Origin: Echiichthys vipera
Taxonomy: Eukaryota > Chordata > Actinopteri > Perciformes > Trachinidae
NCBI GenBank assembly: GCA_963691815.1
Contig: OY829661.1
Coordinates: 19,178,349-19,242,348, forward strand
Length of the DNA stretch: 64,000 nt
Reading direction: 5' to 3'
Shown here: one piece after another, positions 39,256 to 52,990 of the stretch
How the letters are laid out: the number at the start of each line of letters is the position of its first letter
Numbering within the stretch: the first letter of the stretch is position 1
Notes under the pieces: generated by a model
Database searches by the model: none
Told to the model about the DNA's origin: nothing
What the model saw: the letters and a program-made list of their open reading frames with translations, nothing else
Position numbers and translations under genes: made by a program

Positions 39256-42200
39256 CAATGTCCACTTAAAGCCAAAATGAAGAGTAAAGTACATGGAAAT
39301 AAAACTAGAAAAAGGCTCTCAGTAGAACGTAGATCTCCACCAATCAAAGAAGAGTTGAATCTCACTCAACTGTCTCTCCCCTCAGAGCCCTGCACGGTAC
39401 TTTTTGGTTTTCTTAATACTGTTCTCTTTATCTTGCAGCACCTACTGGCAGGTTAAGATGAGTCCACAATGGTATGAAACAGTCAATACGATAGGTTTTT
39501 TAAAACTGGTGAAGCACAACAAGCATAAGAGGTCCTTGAGCCCACAGACCTGAATGTGTAGCAGAGATATTAGGCTGATGGGTCCAGTAGTATTCAAGTT
39601 TAGCTGCTGACATAGAGACACAAACACATATGCCCAAGCAAACACACATACACACATATGCATGATCTCCTTCCAGGTTTTACACCTGGCAGAGATAATG
39701 AAAAAATGCTCTGATATCACTTTTGCACCGATTGCCAATTTAATGCCACTTCTTGACATTTTTTAACAATTGGGTGTCAAGTCAGTTGGTCTATTCTTAT
39801 TTGAAACGCATCCCATCTGGCAGCTCAACAGCATTCATACACAGCAGCAGATGTAGCCACGAGGGAAAGGGTGGGGGGATTTCTAAAGATCTTTGGACCC
39901 TAAAAAACCCTGATGTTTTAATTTGGAGTGGATCTGTGGGAGGAAAAGAAACAAAGATCTAAAGAAATTCAATTCCTGCAGATTTCGGTTTTCTTTCACA
40001 TTTCCTTTAATTATCCTTTCTTACATCTTACTTTGCCTGTACCTCCAAAACATGCCAACATGCATCTCTTCGAGGCATCTTTATACCCTTGTTTTCTCTC
40101 CTCCCCTTCACAGCTTGGGGAGCAAATGAGTGTAGAGGGGATCAATAGGAAGGAAACAGGGGTTTATACCAGCTCAGATTCCCTCTGTGATTTATTAAAG
40201 TTGCCATTGTTTCAAAAGGAGTAGTCCAGGCTAGCTCTCTGGGAAAGCTTTGACAGCACTGCTTCTGGAAGTGTGACAGGTACACGAGAAGAGAGTAAGA
40301 GGTTAGGCGGATACAAAGAGAAAGACTTTCAGAGAAGATGAGGGAGCCAGTGTGAACGTGATCACAGAATGAAAAGAGCAAGAATGAGCCAGTATGATAG
40401 TGAACATTAGTAGAGTTAGAGGGAGAGACTATCAAACAAAAAGGAATCCTAATTTGGTACTTTTTATCATGTGGTGGTGAATAGTTTTAGAAAATATCTT
40501 AATTTTGTTAATATTGCTCACCACTCGTAAAAAAGAGAATACTGCACTTAAAACGACTCACAAATAGGCAGATACAGTGCCACAATAGTTGTGCTTACAT
40601 TGGAAGGAAAAAAAAACAGGAACAGATCTCTAATTCTAAAACTAAGTGAGATAAATAGCAAAGGGATCATGCTGAAGGCACAGTTATAGTCATAGCACAT
40701 AATCCCTGTCGTTGTAGAGGAAATCACTTAACAGTGGCTGAGTTGGAGGCGAAAAACTTTTAAAAAAAACAACTGTTTAACAGGAGATTAAAAAAGAAGA
40801 TACGGAAGCAAGTTTGACAATTTATCTCCTTACAATATAGGAGGAAAGGCATGGGTGGTATTGCAATTTTTCTCCTATGGCGAGTGCCAAGACACTACAA
40901 AATGAAAATATATTATAAAGACAGCTGAAAACACTTAAAGACATCTGGAGGACTTAGAAAAACACAAGGAATAGACAAAAACTCCGCTCTGCAGGATTTA
41001 AACATTTACTGTTGAATGCCTTGCCATTCCCAGCCCCTGGAAAGCATGTAATGTCCCATCTTTAGTCAGACACTTTTCCTTTCTGCTAGCTTTTGCTTCT
41101 ACTTGTATATTTCAAGGCATCTGCCGTTTGCGGAGGAGCAGGAATAAAGTGCTATCTATAGTTCGGCTCTTGCCATGGGCCAGAATAAAATATGGATGTT
41201 TCTCCCCATGCAGCACCAGCTGAACAGTACAGGCCGAGATTCTGACCTCCAACTGCTCTAGACAGACTGAGGCTCCTTACTGATAATCACAAATACACCA
41301 GGTCAAGAATGAGATCCTCATAAAATTACAGTTCAAGTGCATTTATCTGTTGGGACAGTGGGGAAGCGGGTGTCTCAGAAATGTATGTGTGAATCATTCT
41401 GTAAATTTTTGGTAGTAGTAACAATGGCATGCAGCCTATTCCTGGAAAGAAACATCTGGAAACACCTACTTTAAAGCCTGTCAGAAATGTTAGGCTCAAG
41501 AAAATTGTGGAGGCAGATCTGTAACTTAAGGTGGTGAGTAAATGTTTATAGCAACTTCCAAACCAAAGTTTGCTTTATTAACTTTGGCATGGCTTTTCCA
41601 AAAAAAAAACGTGGAACACATTATCACAAGGCAGGATTTCTTCAATCAGATATCTCAAATCTGCATTTTGAGTTAGGTGATCCAGTGCAGTCAGAAACAG
41701 TTCTGGGAGCCAAAATTGCATGCAAAGTAAATTGCATACAAAGACTCTTCCTACACACATGCATACCTTTTGAAGTGTGCTGAGCAACAGGAACAAAGGC
41801 AGAGAGAAAAAATGTTATTTTTCACAGTGACATTCTTTGACTACCAATAAACCATTCCCAGGATGCATTCTTGACCATGTTTCAGATCCTATCATAGAAA
41901 ACAAGGCAGAAAAATGGTCAACAATGCATTCTCGGGAGGGTTGACAATATTTCATGTCTAATCTTCAAAAGCAAGCCCAGAAAAAGCTCACTGTGTGCTC
42001 TTTGGAAATCCAGTTAAACTCTACAGTTACAAGTTCAAGTAGAAGTACAATTTCTCAAATTGAACCTGGTTAACATTTAAACAGGTTTCCAGGTCTTTAC
42101 CCATGTATGCACCAATATTTGGTGAGTCATGAGAGAGGATCATCATACTTATACACTCTTATGAATCACATTTGACCTAATGGGCTCAACTCAAATGACA

Positions 42201-43207
42201 AAAATCCAATTGAGCTCTGGGGAACCCCTTACTATGCAGTAAAGAAAAGTGACAGGTATTTATCCCATTCCTTCCCTGTTTTTGAAGCATATTAGTTCAG
42301 TATTTCATTGGAAATTAGTCTGTGAGTGGTAAAAAGTGGTTCTGTCCCTTGGAGTTTAGGAGAGAGTCTACAACTCATAAAAATTAGGGTTTGTCTGATT
42401 AGTATTTTGTTCTATACCTGAAAACGCTGAGCATGGCTGCAGCAAATTGCTTAGTTGTTACCTCTCTCAAAGGGTAGGCTTACACATAATCTGCTCTTCT
42501 GCTCCTGGATTGTGACCTTCCCCTGCCTGTCTTTTTCTCAATGTGCAGCTGCATGAAGCTCTTGAACATCTTAGCCAAGTTGAATGGACTGAATTCAGCT
42601 GCCAAGTGTGATTGATTCCTGACTGAAAGTCATCCTCCGGCTTCAATAGCATCGTTCTCCACCCTGTCTGCTCTGGCTCTTTGGGATACATCCTTTGATC
42701 ATTTGAATCCTATTTCATCTTATTTCTCTTAACTTCTGACACAACACAAAGATAGAAGCATTTATCCTCACCCAATATATAATAGTTTTTCCGATTCACA
42801 TGAAATTTGTTTTCAGCAACTGCTTGAATACTTAACCATACTTTGGATCAAGGCTACTAATGTCAAAATGACGCAGAGGTTCTTTCCAGCAAAATGCATG
42901 AAGTAATGTTAGTAGTTAGAAGTTAGAGTTCCTCTGTTTACTTCTTTCTTTTCTATACTTTTGTCTTGTAGCCTACATTTCATGTTGAGAGATTGTTGTG
43001 GTTTATCCTGTGTGTGATAAAAGATGTCACTGCCAGACATGGACAGGCCATCGGGCATACCGGGCAATGCCTGGTGGTGCCAAGACTGTCATAATTTAAT
43101 TTTAAAAAATGTATAATATAAATAATTTGTATCAACTGTGACGGTATTTGATTTTATTGACAGACATTGTCTGGCTATTCCAATGACATTTCTCAGCCCT
43201 CCCCTCC

Positions 43208-43246
43208 CTCTGGCAGTGACCAGTCAAGCCCTGGTCACTGCCAGAG
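43208..43246. repeat. perfect 16-bp inverted repeat with 7-base loop
   Basis: The left arm ctctggcagtgaccag (43208-43223) and right arm ctggtcactgccagag (43231-43246) are exact reverse complements around the loop tcaagcc. The arms are GC-rich in AT-rich intron, so the stem would be stable as DNA cruciform or RNA hairpin on either strand. Confidence 0.9.
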
Positions 43247-45210
43247 TGTTTGAGGGGGTTAGACAGACAGAACTGTCAGGTGAACGAACCCGACTTGAAC
43301 ACCTCTCGGAGTGGCTCAATGTTAAAGACGTCATTCAGACCACACCACAGCTTCACACCTTCCCAGCCCATGGACACCTGTGTCACTTTTTTTGAGGATC
43401 TATCCAAAAACAACTTAATATGAGCTGAAGTAAAAGGACTGAGCTTGTCACTCACAAAAGCCAAAACCAGCATGAGGAGGAGTGGTCGGAGAGTTGGTGG
43501 AGACTTCTGCGTATTGACCTACAGTAGGATGTAGTATTAAAATACAGTATATTACTAGTTTATTGAGGGGTTAAGACTCCTGTTTCTGTTTGAAATTACA
43601 TATTTTCTTTCACATTTAAAAATGAATTATTTGGATGTGTTATACAGTTATTGCACATTGATCTTCATGGTAAAAATATGTTGCACGGATTCCAAACACA
43701 ATACATATTCAGAATTATTTCCAGATCTTCCTACAGTTTAACTGGGAACATTTCCGGCACATGTGGGAGCGGAAATGAAGCAGAAAAGACATAATGCAAT
43801 TATGATAGGGTGCCAATTTATCACACACCGAGATGATTCATCACACTCAGAAACAATTCAGTTAATTTAATACGCTGCAAGCAACAGTATTTTTTACTAC
43901 AATTACATATTGACCAAAGGCATGCTGAGGAAAACAGCTATAGAATTATCTGCTGGATTCTCTCCTTTAAGCAATTTAAGGCACACATATATTCAACCTG
44001 GAATTTTTAAATCGTCTGATTTTATTATGACATAACCAGGTCATTCATACTGTTTTAGTTTTAATTACAGAAATACCCTATACTTCATTTAGGAGTCCAA
44101 GTGTGAAGTGGTGTCTATTAATCTATTTTTATTGTTTGTTGTTATTGTTTTATTGCCTAAACTCCTTTAGGTTTTTCAGTCTATGTGAACAGTTAGAATA
44201 AGTGCATATGTGTCTGAAATACTGTGAGTACGAAAGTATATGGGATATATTGACCATTACATATAGGGTGAGCAGCCTGAACCACATTTCAAAACAACCT
44301 CATAAAGATGGCTCACATTTATTGATCTGGTGTGGCCTTGGTGCTTACAAACCCATTTCTACTGGCATGTCTTGTTTTTTTTCCCTGACTGAGAAAGACC
44401 TCCCGTTAGATTGCATTGCTGAGGCTTGATTTCTCAATAAGTCACTATACCTGGACTAGTTCTTTTTTTTCACCCTATTAAATTCTCCGTCTTTTCCAAA
44501 TCATCTCATCAACTGTTGTACTGTGCAGAGAGGAATTTGCTCATCTTGTGCCCCTTTGGAACCTCCTGAACAACACAATTCATTAGAGACTGCAGAAGCC
44601 ATGACTGATGAGACTGAGAATGATGGTTTTCACAGTGGAGTGGGCACAGAGTAGAATTTTAGGATGCACTCCTTTTAAAAATGCCCTATTTTATTAGAAT
44701 TATTGCCCTAAGTTTATCTCCGAAAAAATTCTAACACCCAGCTTACATGCTCAATTTCGATCATGAAGTGATGTTTGTGCACTCTTGCACATTTTCTGCA
44801 GATGTAGATCTTTAAATCATCTCATTCATTTCACTAAATTGCCCTCATTGACAACATATGACTTAAAAGCTTTCTGAAAACAGTGCAAAAGGAAGGTCTT
44901 GTTATGAACTCCCATCTATTTATCAAGGGAACGGATGACAAGCCTGATTCACTATTAATCAAAACATCACCCTGAGCTAGCTTGAGTGTGCCAAAGCTGG
45001 CAGCCATTTCTCATCAATGATGTCACATTAGCGAGCTGAAGCTTCACAGTGGATTATTATCTCCAGCCTTGAGTTCAATTAGAGCTCAGTAAACACTTGA
45101 TAAGCTTGGTAATGGCAGTGGTCTTGCGGATGATGGAAGAATCATTTTTCTTTTAGTAATTAATATACCATGTAGATAGTCGTAGCTGAAGTAGTTGCAT
45201 TTGTTTTTAA

Positions 45211-45892
45211 ATAATACATTTTATTTATGTTAAGCACTTTCCATAATGCTCAAAGACACTTAAACAACACACTTAAAATACATATCACACAACATCAGAG
45301 GTAGTTCTGAACAGGTGAGGTTTAAATTTGTGTTTTGAACATGGACAGATTGGTGCAGTCTCTGATGTGTTTCGGGAGAGAGTTGCAGAGGGAGGGGGCA
45401 GCTACGGAGAAGGCTCTGTCACCCCAAGTGTGGTGCATGCTCATGCAGGGAACTGACAGTAAGTTATGTCCCAAACGTCAGCACTCATATTATTGTTATT
45501 ATTGTAGGAACTTCTACGATGGGACGGTCAATCTGAGACCACCATTGTTTCCCCAACAGTCAGTGCCCTCCCCTCGATGTACCCTACATAGATTGTTTTT
45601 TGTATTTTCTTCTATGTCTTTGTCCTGCTGCAAAACCAATTATCCTCTGTGGACAAAATAAAGATGAAGTTGAGCTGGTGTTGGAGAGAGGCAGTTTGCA
45701 TCAGGGGAGCAAAGGCTGCGGGAAAGAGTGTGACGGTGGCGAGGGGACCTTGTAATGGAGGGCTTTGTAAGTGGGTAGAAGGACATCCAATTGGATCCGT
45801 TGTGGGACAGGGAGCCAATGGAGGTTCTGTAGGACAGGGGTGATGTGGTCAAAGGGACGAGGATGGGTGAGCAGATGAGCTTGCTGAGTTTT
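45211..45892 (+). repeat. fish interspersed repeat, split by a retroelement tail
   Basis: Two halves of one familiar teleost repeat are visible. The left half (about 45211-45460) contains gaacatggacagattggtgc, gagagagttgcagagggagg and aaggctctgtcaccccaag. The right half (about 45668-45892) contains gagccaatggaggttctg and gacaggggtgatgtggtcaa. Between them, 45565-45668 carries tgtcctgctgcaaaaccaat, then a gtggacaaaataaag ending, typical of a non-LTR retroelement tail. No protein product of the repeat is recognised. Confidence 0.6.
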
Positions 45893-46044
45893 CCCTAAGG
45901 TTATGACTGCAAAACCGCATAGAGCTCAGTAACTGGAGGATTCATCCCTGTCACTGACCTTATTCTCCTCAAAGGCACTAAGGAAGACTCAGATACCACA
46001 GACTGGCTAAATCATTGCTCTGGTTTAGTTTTTTTTATAGAGTT

Positions 46045-46119
<75 letters not shown>
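46045..46119 (+). repeat. (TA)n microsatellite
   Basis: About 75 bases of TA with one early CA interruption near 46059. Confidence 0.95.
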
Positions 46120-46121
<2 letters not shown>

Positions 46122-46218
46122 TGCCAAATTCATTCCTCGTCTGTTCCTTGATAACAGGAACAAACAACATGCAGATTCACTGTAGTTGTTGGAGGGAAAT
46201 GCGTGCTTTTGTTGAACC

Positions 46219-46226
46219 TGTGTGTT

Positions 46227-46269
<43 letters not shown>

Positions 46270-46358
46270 GTGTGTGTGTGTGTGTCTCTGTGTGCGTGTT
46301 TGTGTGTGTGTGTGTGGGTGTGTGTTTGTTTCTGTCTGTCTGTCTGTTTGTGTGTGTA
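46219..46358 (+). repeat. GT-rich compound microsatellite
   Basis: GT runs with GTTT, GTCT and GTGC interruptions and a (TGTC) section at about 46333-46346. It lies only 100 bases from the TA tract at 46045-46119. Cys-Val reading frames here are artefacts. Confidence 0.95.
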
Positions 46359-48839
46359 CTAGCAAGGGATCTTTGTCAAAATGCATGTCTCTGTTTTGTC
46401 TATTTTTAAACAATATTATTTGCACGTTTACTGCCTTAAAGTTGTACAATCTAAGTTTCTTTCAGCGATTCTCAGTGGGTTACATGTGGTGCCCAAGGCT
46501 ATATCTGTGTTTACAATAGAAAATAAATACCCAGTAATTGCATTCAGCGGTCTTTACAAACAATATCAATTCACTGATAGGAATAAGCAGAACCACAGGA
46601 AAGCCTTTTGGGATACTGAAATGCTTAAATAAAGCAGAAAGTTTAATTAAGTGGCCAAGCTTTTTTTTTTCATTAGCGACAGTAGAATGCTCCTAGATAT
46701 ATAAAGAGAATCACAACACTGCAATAATGTCTTTGGCCATATGTTTTAACTGTCAATTCAACTCATCAGTAAGAGATGTTTGGAAAAAAGATATATAACT
46801 TTAAGCTTTGACCAACTAGCTTTTATAGTAAGATTATAATGTTTAAAGTTCTATGCAAGAACATAGTACAATATTTATATATTTATGGTCTCCGGGAGTT
46901 CAAGTTAATTTTGTTATCCAGTTAGAGCATTTAATGAGAGCCTAACTTGTGACAATGATTGTTGCTGTCTCTTTCCCTTTTTTTTTTTACTGTGAAAGAC
47001 TAACGTCAGCAGGAGAAAAAAAACATTATTGTCAGCAGTCATAGACGAACTCGGGCATCTAAATGCATTGTTCTGCTCAGTTCGCCTTAGAATGTGTGTT
47101 GTGACAGAGCTGATTAGTCATTCTACATGTGAATTGCTCGTTATTATTTTGAGGACCAGTTAACTAGCCCAAGCCAACACACCCTCTTCTCTTTGTTGGC
47201 AGAGCAGTGGTGTGAAGTGCTAGCCCAATCACATCTGAAGTAGTTGTTCAACTGTACACACTATGAGAAAAACATTTTCAGAATCAAGCTTTTGTATTTG
47301 TATTATATTTTGTATTTTTTTTTTTTAGCTCAGACTCACTTTAAGGAAAAAGAAGAAAATGCGTGCTGAATTAAATTAGCTATTGGTACCTAATATATAA
47401 AGCAGTCACATGGTGCAGCCAGCATACTAAGAAGGAATTGCAGCCAAGAGGAAATGATGCATGCTTTTATGTACAAGTGAGAGTAATGAACCACAATGCA
47501 GTCTGTCTTTTACCACATTGAGCCTGAGGCCGAGGACCATCATTTCTTCCCACAAGTAGGATGTTGTTCACCATCCAGAACAATGCAATAGCAGCATTAG
47601 TTGCACCTTCTGCCATTCGCTCTGCTCCTCGCCAATGTGATTTGGTCTGCTGTTTCCAGGACAGCATTGCCTTTGTTTTTAATGTAAAAAATAAGCATTT
47701 TACATTTCACAAATGAAAAAAAATGTGAATTTCATGTACATATATAGACCATGTCCAATATATATTATTATTTAGATATCATCTATCCAATTTGTACAGC
47801 TCAAACTCATTGCACAGAGGACAATGACATGAAGCAATCAATTCACACATATCATGGAGTGTATACGCTAGAAGCTGTCATTTAAATCATCTGAAAACAG
47901 GAACATGTTCTCTGGTGATTATAACGGTAGCCTCAATTTATTATGATAAAAGTGAGGACACATTTCTCAAGGTCTGCAGGGACAAAAAGAACCATGTTTT
48001 CAAAAAAGCCTTACAGCGGCATGACAAAAGGAAATAAAGAATTAGCAGTCCTCATGACTCAAGTACTGAAAGTGGTGGCCACCTGAACTCTGCATATTCT
48101 GCATATGACTTTCACACCCACAGGGCAGGTAATGCAAGAACAACAATGTGCCAACAGCTGCTGTCAGAGGTATTATCCATTGAGATTCCACAGTTTAAGC
48201 TGACAAAAAAGAACTTCAGCTGAGATCTTTTTCATTTTCTATACATGCATAGAATTCAGAGTTGTATGTTAAAATGTACCAATATTGCAATATCAGCTTT
48301 ATGTGCATTAATCCCAAACTCTAAAACAAAACGTACTACCTCTAAAAAACTTGAGCAGTCCAAGTAGATAAGACAATATTGATGCTTGTTGTTAGAAGTT
48401 GTTGTTTTATCAGAGTGAACTTTATGAAACATTCTCCTTCAGACCAACAACAATGAGGACTAAGTAGCTGACAGGAAAGGCTTGATTTCATATACAATAA
48501 CAATCAGAAATCACTTTGTCTAAAGGTACAAATTAAAGTGGATTGTTTTTTATCACCCAGGGCAAGGTTACTTAACTTTTATTTTATATAATAATATTTC
48601 AATAATTGCTTCTTTGAAGAAGTGTGACACAATAATAATAGGAAATGCAAATTACCTCTACAAAGAGCTCTGGGAACGACAGAACTCGATATATGACTAT
48701 AAGGGTATGATGTGTATGTTTCGCCCTTCTAACACAAGAGTGGAAGATGCAGCTTGCTGATGTGGACTGTAAACTGAGAAGAGGTATGTGTAATGATGGC
48801 GGTCTGATGCTGATAACCGGTCCCTGAGTGCTCGTCACA

Positions 48840-49260
48840 GAACAGGATTTTCTGCATGCCGCTAAGGTTTTTATGCACCTGATTTAAACCACCCATGCTG
48901 CCCAAATACATTCCCAAAGCCATGGGGATCTTGCTGAATAATGAAATTGACAGGGCTCATTTGTTTGGTTGTCTGTGTAACAAAAGCCAATGCCATGCAC
49001 AACCCGTGAGGCATAGCCATAATCCCTGGGGATAATACTATTGAGTTCAGCTGAATGGGGTTATCTGTCAGCAAGGACAGACAGATAAAGGATGACTGGT
49101 ATTTGCAGACTTTTCAGATGCCGAGCAGCATAGAACAGGTTGTACAGGAGTTAATCGCCCCTGTATTCAAATGTTGGCGCTTTATACACAATACAGATTT
49201 GGAAGCAGAGGCATCAAATGAGATGGTTTTTATGACTATCTCTTGGAAAATGCCAGATTG
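48840..49260. other. candidate conserved non-coding stretch
   Basis: About 420 bases of even composition without repeats, 1.6 kb from the first-helix exon on its 3' side. Short motifs such as gctgaataatgaaattgaca and caaatgagatgg look like those of developmental enhancers, but this is impression only; no coding potential is seen. Confidence 0.2.
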
Positions 49261-50878
49261 TTGAGATTAATAGAAAAATGTTTGAAGAACTGCATTTGAA
49301 GAAAAAAAAACTATAATCCGATCATTTGTCAAATATTAATAAAAGCCCTGTTGCAGGGTGGTTGCACCTTTATAACGACTGTCTATGGCTATGGTATGAA
49401 CAGAACATTAGTAAAAGTACATCTATCAAGTCTTTTTGCTCAGTCTCTTCTTGGAGCCATATGGAGACAGCTGTCACCTTTTTCTTCTCTTGCATTAATG
49501 GCATCATTCAGTGATTGGCCCAAGAGATGGGCTTATACAGTAAGAGCCTTGACCGCTCTGACCTCTGCCTCACTTCTCTTTTCTACCAGTAGCCAATCCC
49601 AACAGTCTGCCTTTCCACTTGGAAATAGAGCAGAAATGAAGCTCTTGTTCCATAATGTTCTGTTTCATTTTTAAATAAGGTCTTAGCACAATGTATTCCA
49701 GCCTTGAGTTTCTATCATTGTTGAAATGTAAGTTTGAGGACTATGAGGCTATGTTTACTTAAAATTGACTTAGGACCGTTGTTGAGCTGCAAGTAAATAC
49801 TTTCTATCACTTTCTTCAGAATTTCAAACATTGATCAGCTATGTACACAAACCAAAATGAAATACTGTTACCTTTTATTAAAACTTTTTCAATTATCAGC
49901 GGTTTATCCCTTTTTTTTCAGCAGAAGCAAGACGCTTGTGTATATTTGATCATGTAGAGTGATAAATACTATGGGAGCAAGAGGGCATTTACACAAACTC
50001 CACCCATGAATAATTGAGTATGACACTAATAACCAGGGCACCCTCCGACTCAATAAGCACCTTTCAATTATTAACGTCATGTTTTGTAGAGGAGCACCCC
50101 AAGTTCAACAAGATATGATATCAACAAATGCTACATAGCCTGAGATTATAATATGAGGATAACTTGTCTGGAAATCTCTACAGCAACCAGCATCACTTCC
50201 AGTTTTTTTTCTCTGGTGACTGGATACAGTTATTGCACTCACTTGAATTGCAGACCCCTGACTATGTGTAGCAAGGTCAACGGGCCACCCACTGACACAC
50301 CTCAGCATCTAATCAACCAGGCGGATGGCCCCTTTCACTTGACCTTTAGCCATGACATTAAATTACATGGCAGTGCATTACATTACTGCTTGACACACGT
50401 ACCCGATGGCTATGTTATGAGTGTTGTTTCAGTGTTGATGAGGTTTCAGAAAAAAATACAGCTCATATTTAATAATACGACTCATGGAATACAGGATTCT
50501 TATCATTACCACTGTGATGTAAGGGTGTGAGTCATACAAAACTGCTTACTTTTGACAGAATGTAAGCAGGACATGCTGTGCTATCAAGAACATGGTTGGG
50601 CTGAACAGAGCCAAACTGAACTGTCCAGGCTGGGCCATCTGGGGAGCTGGCACTGAGAGCCTCAACGGATGTACAAATGATGCTCTCAAAACTACCACTG
50701 AGCAGATTTTCTATTACATGTTGCGCGTCATTGAATGACAGAGACAAAAACTGAATCATGCTGTTCAGAATCAATCTCACAGCTATCATATACTCAATCT
50801 CCATTGTATACATACAGCAATTTGTTTCATAATACTCAATTCTTTTTCAAGGGAAATATATTTAGACAACCAACCTAC

Positions 50879-51308
50879 CTCGCTTTTCAAAATTATGCTT
50901 AATTTCGTTTTCCTTGCACATCATGTCTGTGTGTCCACCGATGCCAATGTTAACTCCGTAGTCCTCCTGGATCTTCCCGTCGCTCATCTTGTTGTGGAGC
51001 TGGTTGGGTGTGGAGTTAAGTGAGTGCCCACCTGGGTCCTCCTCATCACAGTCGTAATCATCAAGAATGGGGGTCTCCCGGATGGGCATACCGATGACAG
51101 AGCTTCCATGCTGGTGTGTGCCTCGAGAGCCTCGGTAGCTGTCACGGCCCTGGGGTCCGAGCAGAACTGATGGAATGTAGTGGATCTCATGGGTGGCCTC
51201 GGTGCTGGCACTCTTCTGGGGGATGCGGCGCCGCTTGCACCATCGGTGGCGGGTATACAGGACGAGGGTAAAGAGGAGAATTAAGAGGAGGAGGGCGATG
51301 AGGCCTCC
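50879..51308 (-). CDS. astn2: astn2 exon: first transmembrane helix and proximal cytoplasmic segment
   Basis: This exon is 430 bp, entered in phase 0 and left in phase 1. The acceptor is a long pyrimidine tract ending in tttatccag before GGAGGC; the donor is CGAG followed by gtaggttg. The peptide opens with the hydrophobic helix GGLIALLLLILLFTLVLY, followed by a basic stop-transfer cluster (RHRWCKRRR) that fixes the rest as cytoplasmic. It then carries ATHEIHYIPSVLLGPQ, a Ser/Gly/His stretch, and PIRETPILDDYDCDEED. The last ~50 residues (N-, G- and H-rich, ending HNFEKR) differ from what I recall of mammalian ASTN2, which has a FGSQVTHTLDSL-like motif here. The exon encodes the membrane anchor and start of the cytoplasmic loop. 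The open frame continues upstream of the acceptor, but that part has no astrotactin similarity and is read as intron. Confidence 0.95.
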
Positions 51309-52959
51309 CTGGATAAATGCAAGAGAGAAGAGAGAAAGAGAATGTGAGGGAGCCAATTCGGGACAACAATGCTGATGCTGAAACTTAACCGGTATTGTTG
51401 ATATTTTACATACAAATAAATGTAAAAATACAAACACTTAATAGACCACTACCAATACCAATGACATTCTCTGCTCCAGTGTCCTTTTATTAGGTTGAAT
51501 GGTGGCAATCAGCCCCATTTACAAGCTATTAACGAATATCTGGCGATCACCACTTTAATAAACTGAGTTGTCAAAACAACATGAGGCAGCTAACAAGGTC
51601 CTTAAATGACTAATTTGTGCCTAAGCTACATAAAGATGCACTGGTCAAATATACAGCAAGCTATTTAATATGTAAAAAGGGGCCGGTCTGGAAAATAACG
51701 ACAACCCTGCAAACTTATCTTTGTAGAGCAGGTTTTTTTCAAAGTCTGAAACCGTGTGTCAGTTCACGCTCCATTTACATTTTGGCAAATTGGCGAATTA
51801 GCTATTAGCAGTCTCAGTTTGCATTGAAGACTTTCTATGGATTCCTTTAATACTGGAGAAAACTTAAAAACTCTCTCTCTCTCTAAATACTTACTGGTGT
51901 ATACTACTGTATAATCTTTTTTTTTTTTGGCATTGTTATGAAGGACGCTCCATTTTAAAACAAAGGAAGCTGGTTATTAAGTAATCCTGGACTTCTTTAG
52001 GAAAAGAGAGAAGAAGAATGGAACACAGGGCACCCCCTGCAGCAATGATAACATTAGCGAGTAATTTGAAGGTAGGAAGGATACAGATACACACTAATAC
52101 ACGTTCACACATACAAACACACTAGCACAGTGAAATTGCTGTACAGCACATTACCAATATTTACTGCTCAAAATTAGCACTTTGTAAGCACAATTTTCAC
52201 TTTCTGCAGTCAGATACACAATAGAGATCTGCATACAGTCATATACAGATATGGACACTGGAAAATACAGGAGATGATATACAAGTATTACCTTACAATT
52301 TAATGCAGCCCAACATCAACAACAAAATCATAAACTAAAACCTTGCAGAGTTGAATAAGCACTTCCTCACTTTTAATTAGACACCATACGATTCAGAAAT
52401 GGTAGATGTTCTGCACGACTACCAGTACGGGTCGCATTACATTGAAAAAAACCTATCTATATTGTTTCTCCAGCACAGAAGTAAGGTAGAAATTATTGTC
52501 TTTGTAGCAGTGCTGCATCTAGAGCATGATCTAGACTCATATCTTTGGAGTGTCACACACACCAATGCACCAGGAATGTTAGCCTGTTTTGCCCTCTTCC
52601 TGTGGTCCATTCTTCTTTTTTTTCTGAGGTCCTGTAAATTTACCAAGGAGCATCACATTTATCTACGGTTGGTTCAATATCTCACCATCACAGAAACATC
52701 AAACACCCTGACATACATGCTGTGGCCGGCTGATAAAGTAAATATATACACACAGACAGAATGGTAGAAAGAAAGGGAGGACATGACTTATTCTTTGATT
52801 TTTTTCCCCCCACAATGACATCCCATAGGTGAGACGTAGTATTTGATTCAGCAAGACGTGGCAACTTTAAGGCAATATATATTCCTAATGTCTGATGAAA
52901 AATGCAAGGTCAGTACTTTTGCAGGCACATATTTAAAGATGTGGTGATATTCACAAAAT

Positions 52960-52990
<31 letters not shown>

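Larger units (their letters stand above)
30124..50878 (-). other. astn2: astn2 intron, 20.8 kb
   Basis: From donor gtaggttg at 50878 to acceptor ggtag at 30124. It contains a retrotransposon tail (about 33960-34030), a small palindrome (35256-35283), a probable solo LTR (36721-37046), a hAT MITE (37198-37679), a poly-A run (39041-39056), two TA tracts, a hairpin (43208-43246), a split interspersed repeat (45211-45892) and a GT-rich tract (46219-46358). I see no gene in the remaining stretches, including 30124-33950, 37690-43000 and 46360-50878. Confidence 0.8.

Noticed and set aside
46121..46519. Cys-Val-rich open frame of 132 codons
   Set aside because: Produced by the GT-rich microsatellite at 46219-46358.
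50862..51437. The full 191-codon open frame as a single-exon protein
   Set aside because: Only 50879-51308 matches astrotactin; strong acceptor and donor sites fall exactly at the ends of similarity and the outer residues are intronic.
52399..52767. Plus-strand open frame of 122 codons with a hydrophobic stretch
   Set aside because: No recognisable domain and a length not far beyond what AT-rich sequence gives by chance over 64 kb; no supporting signals.
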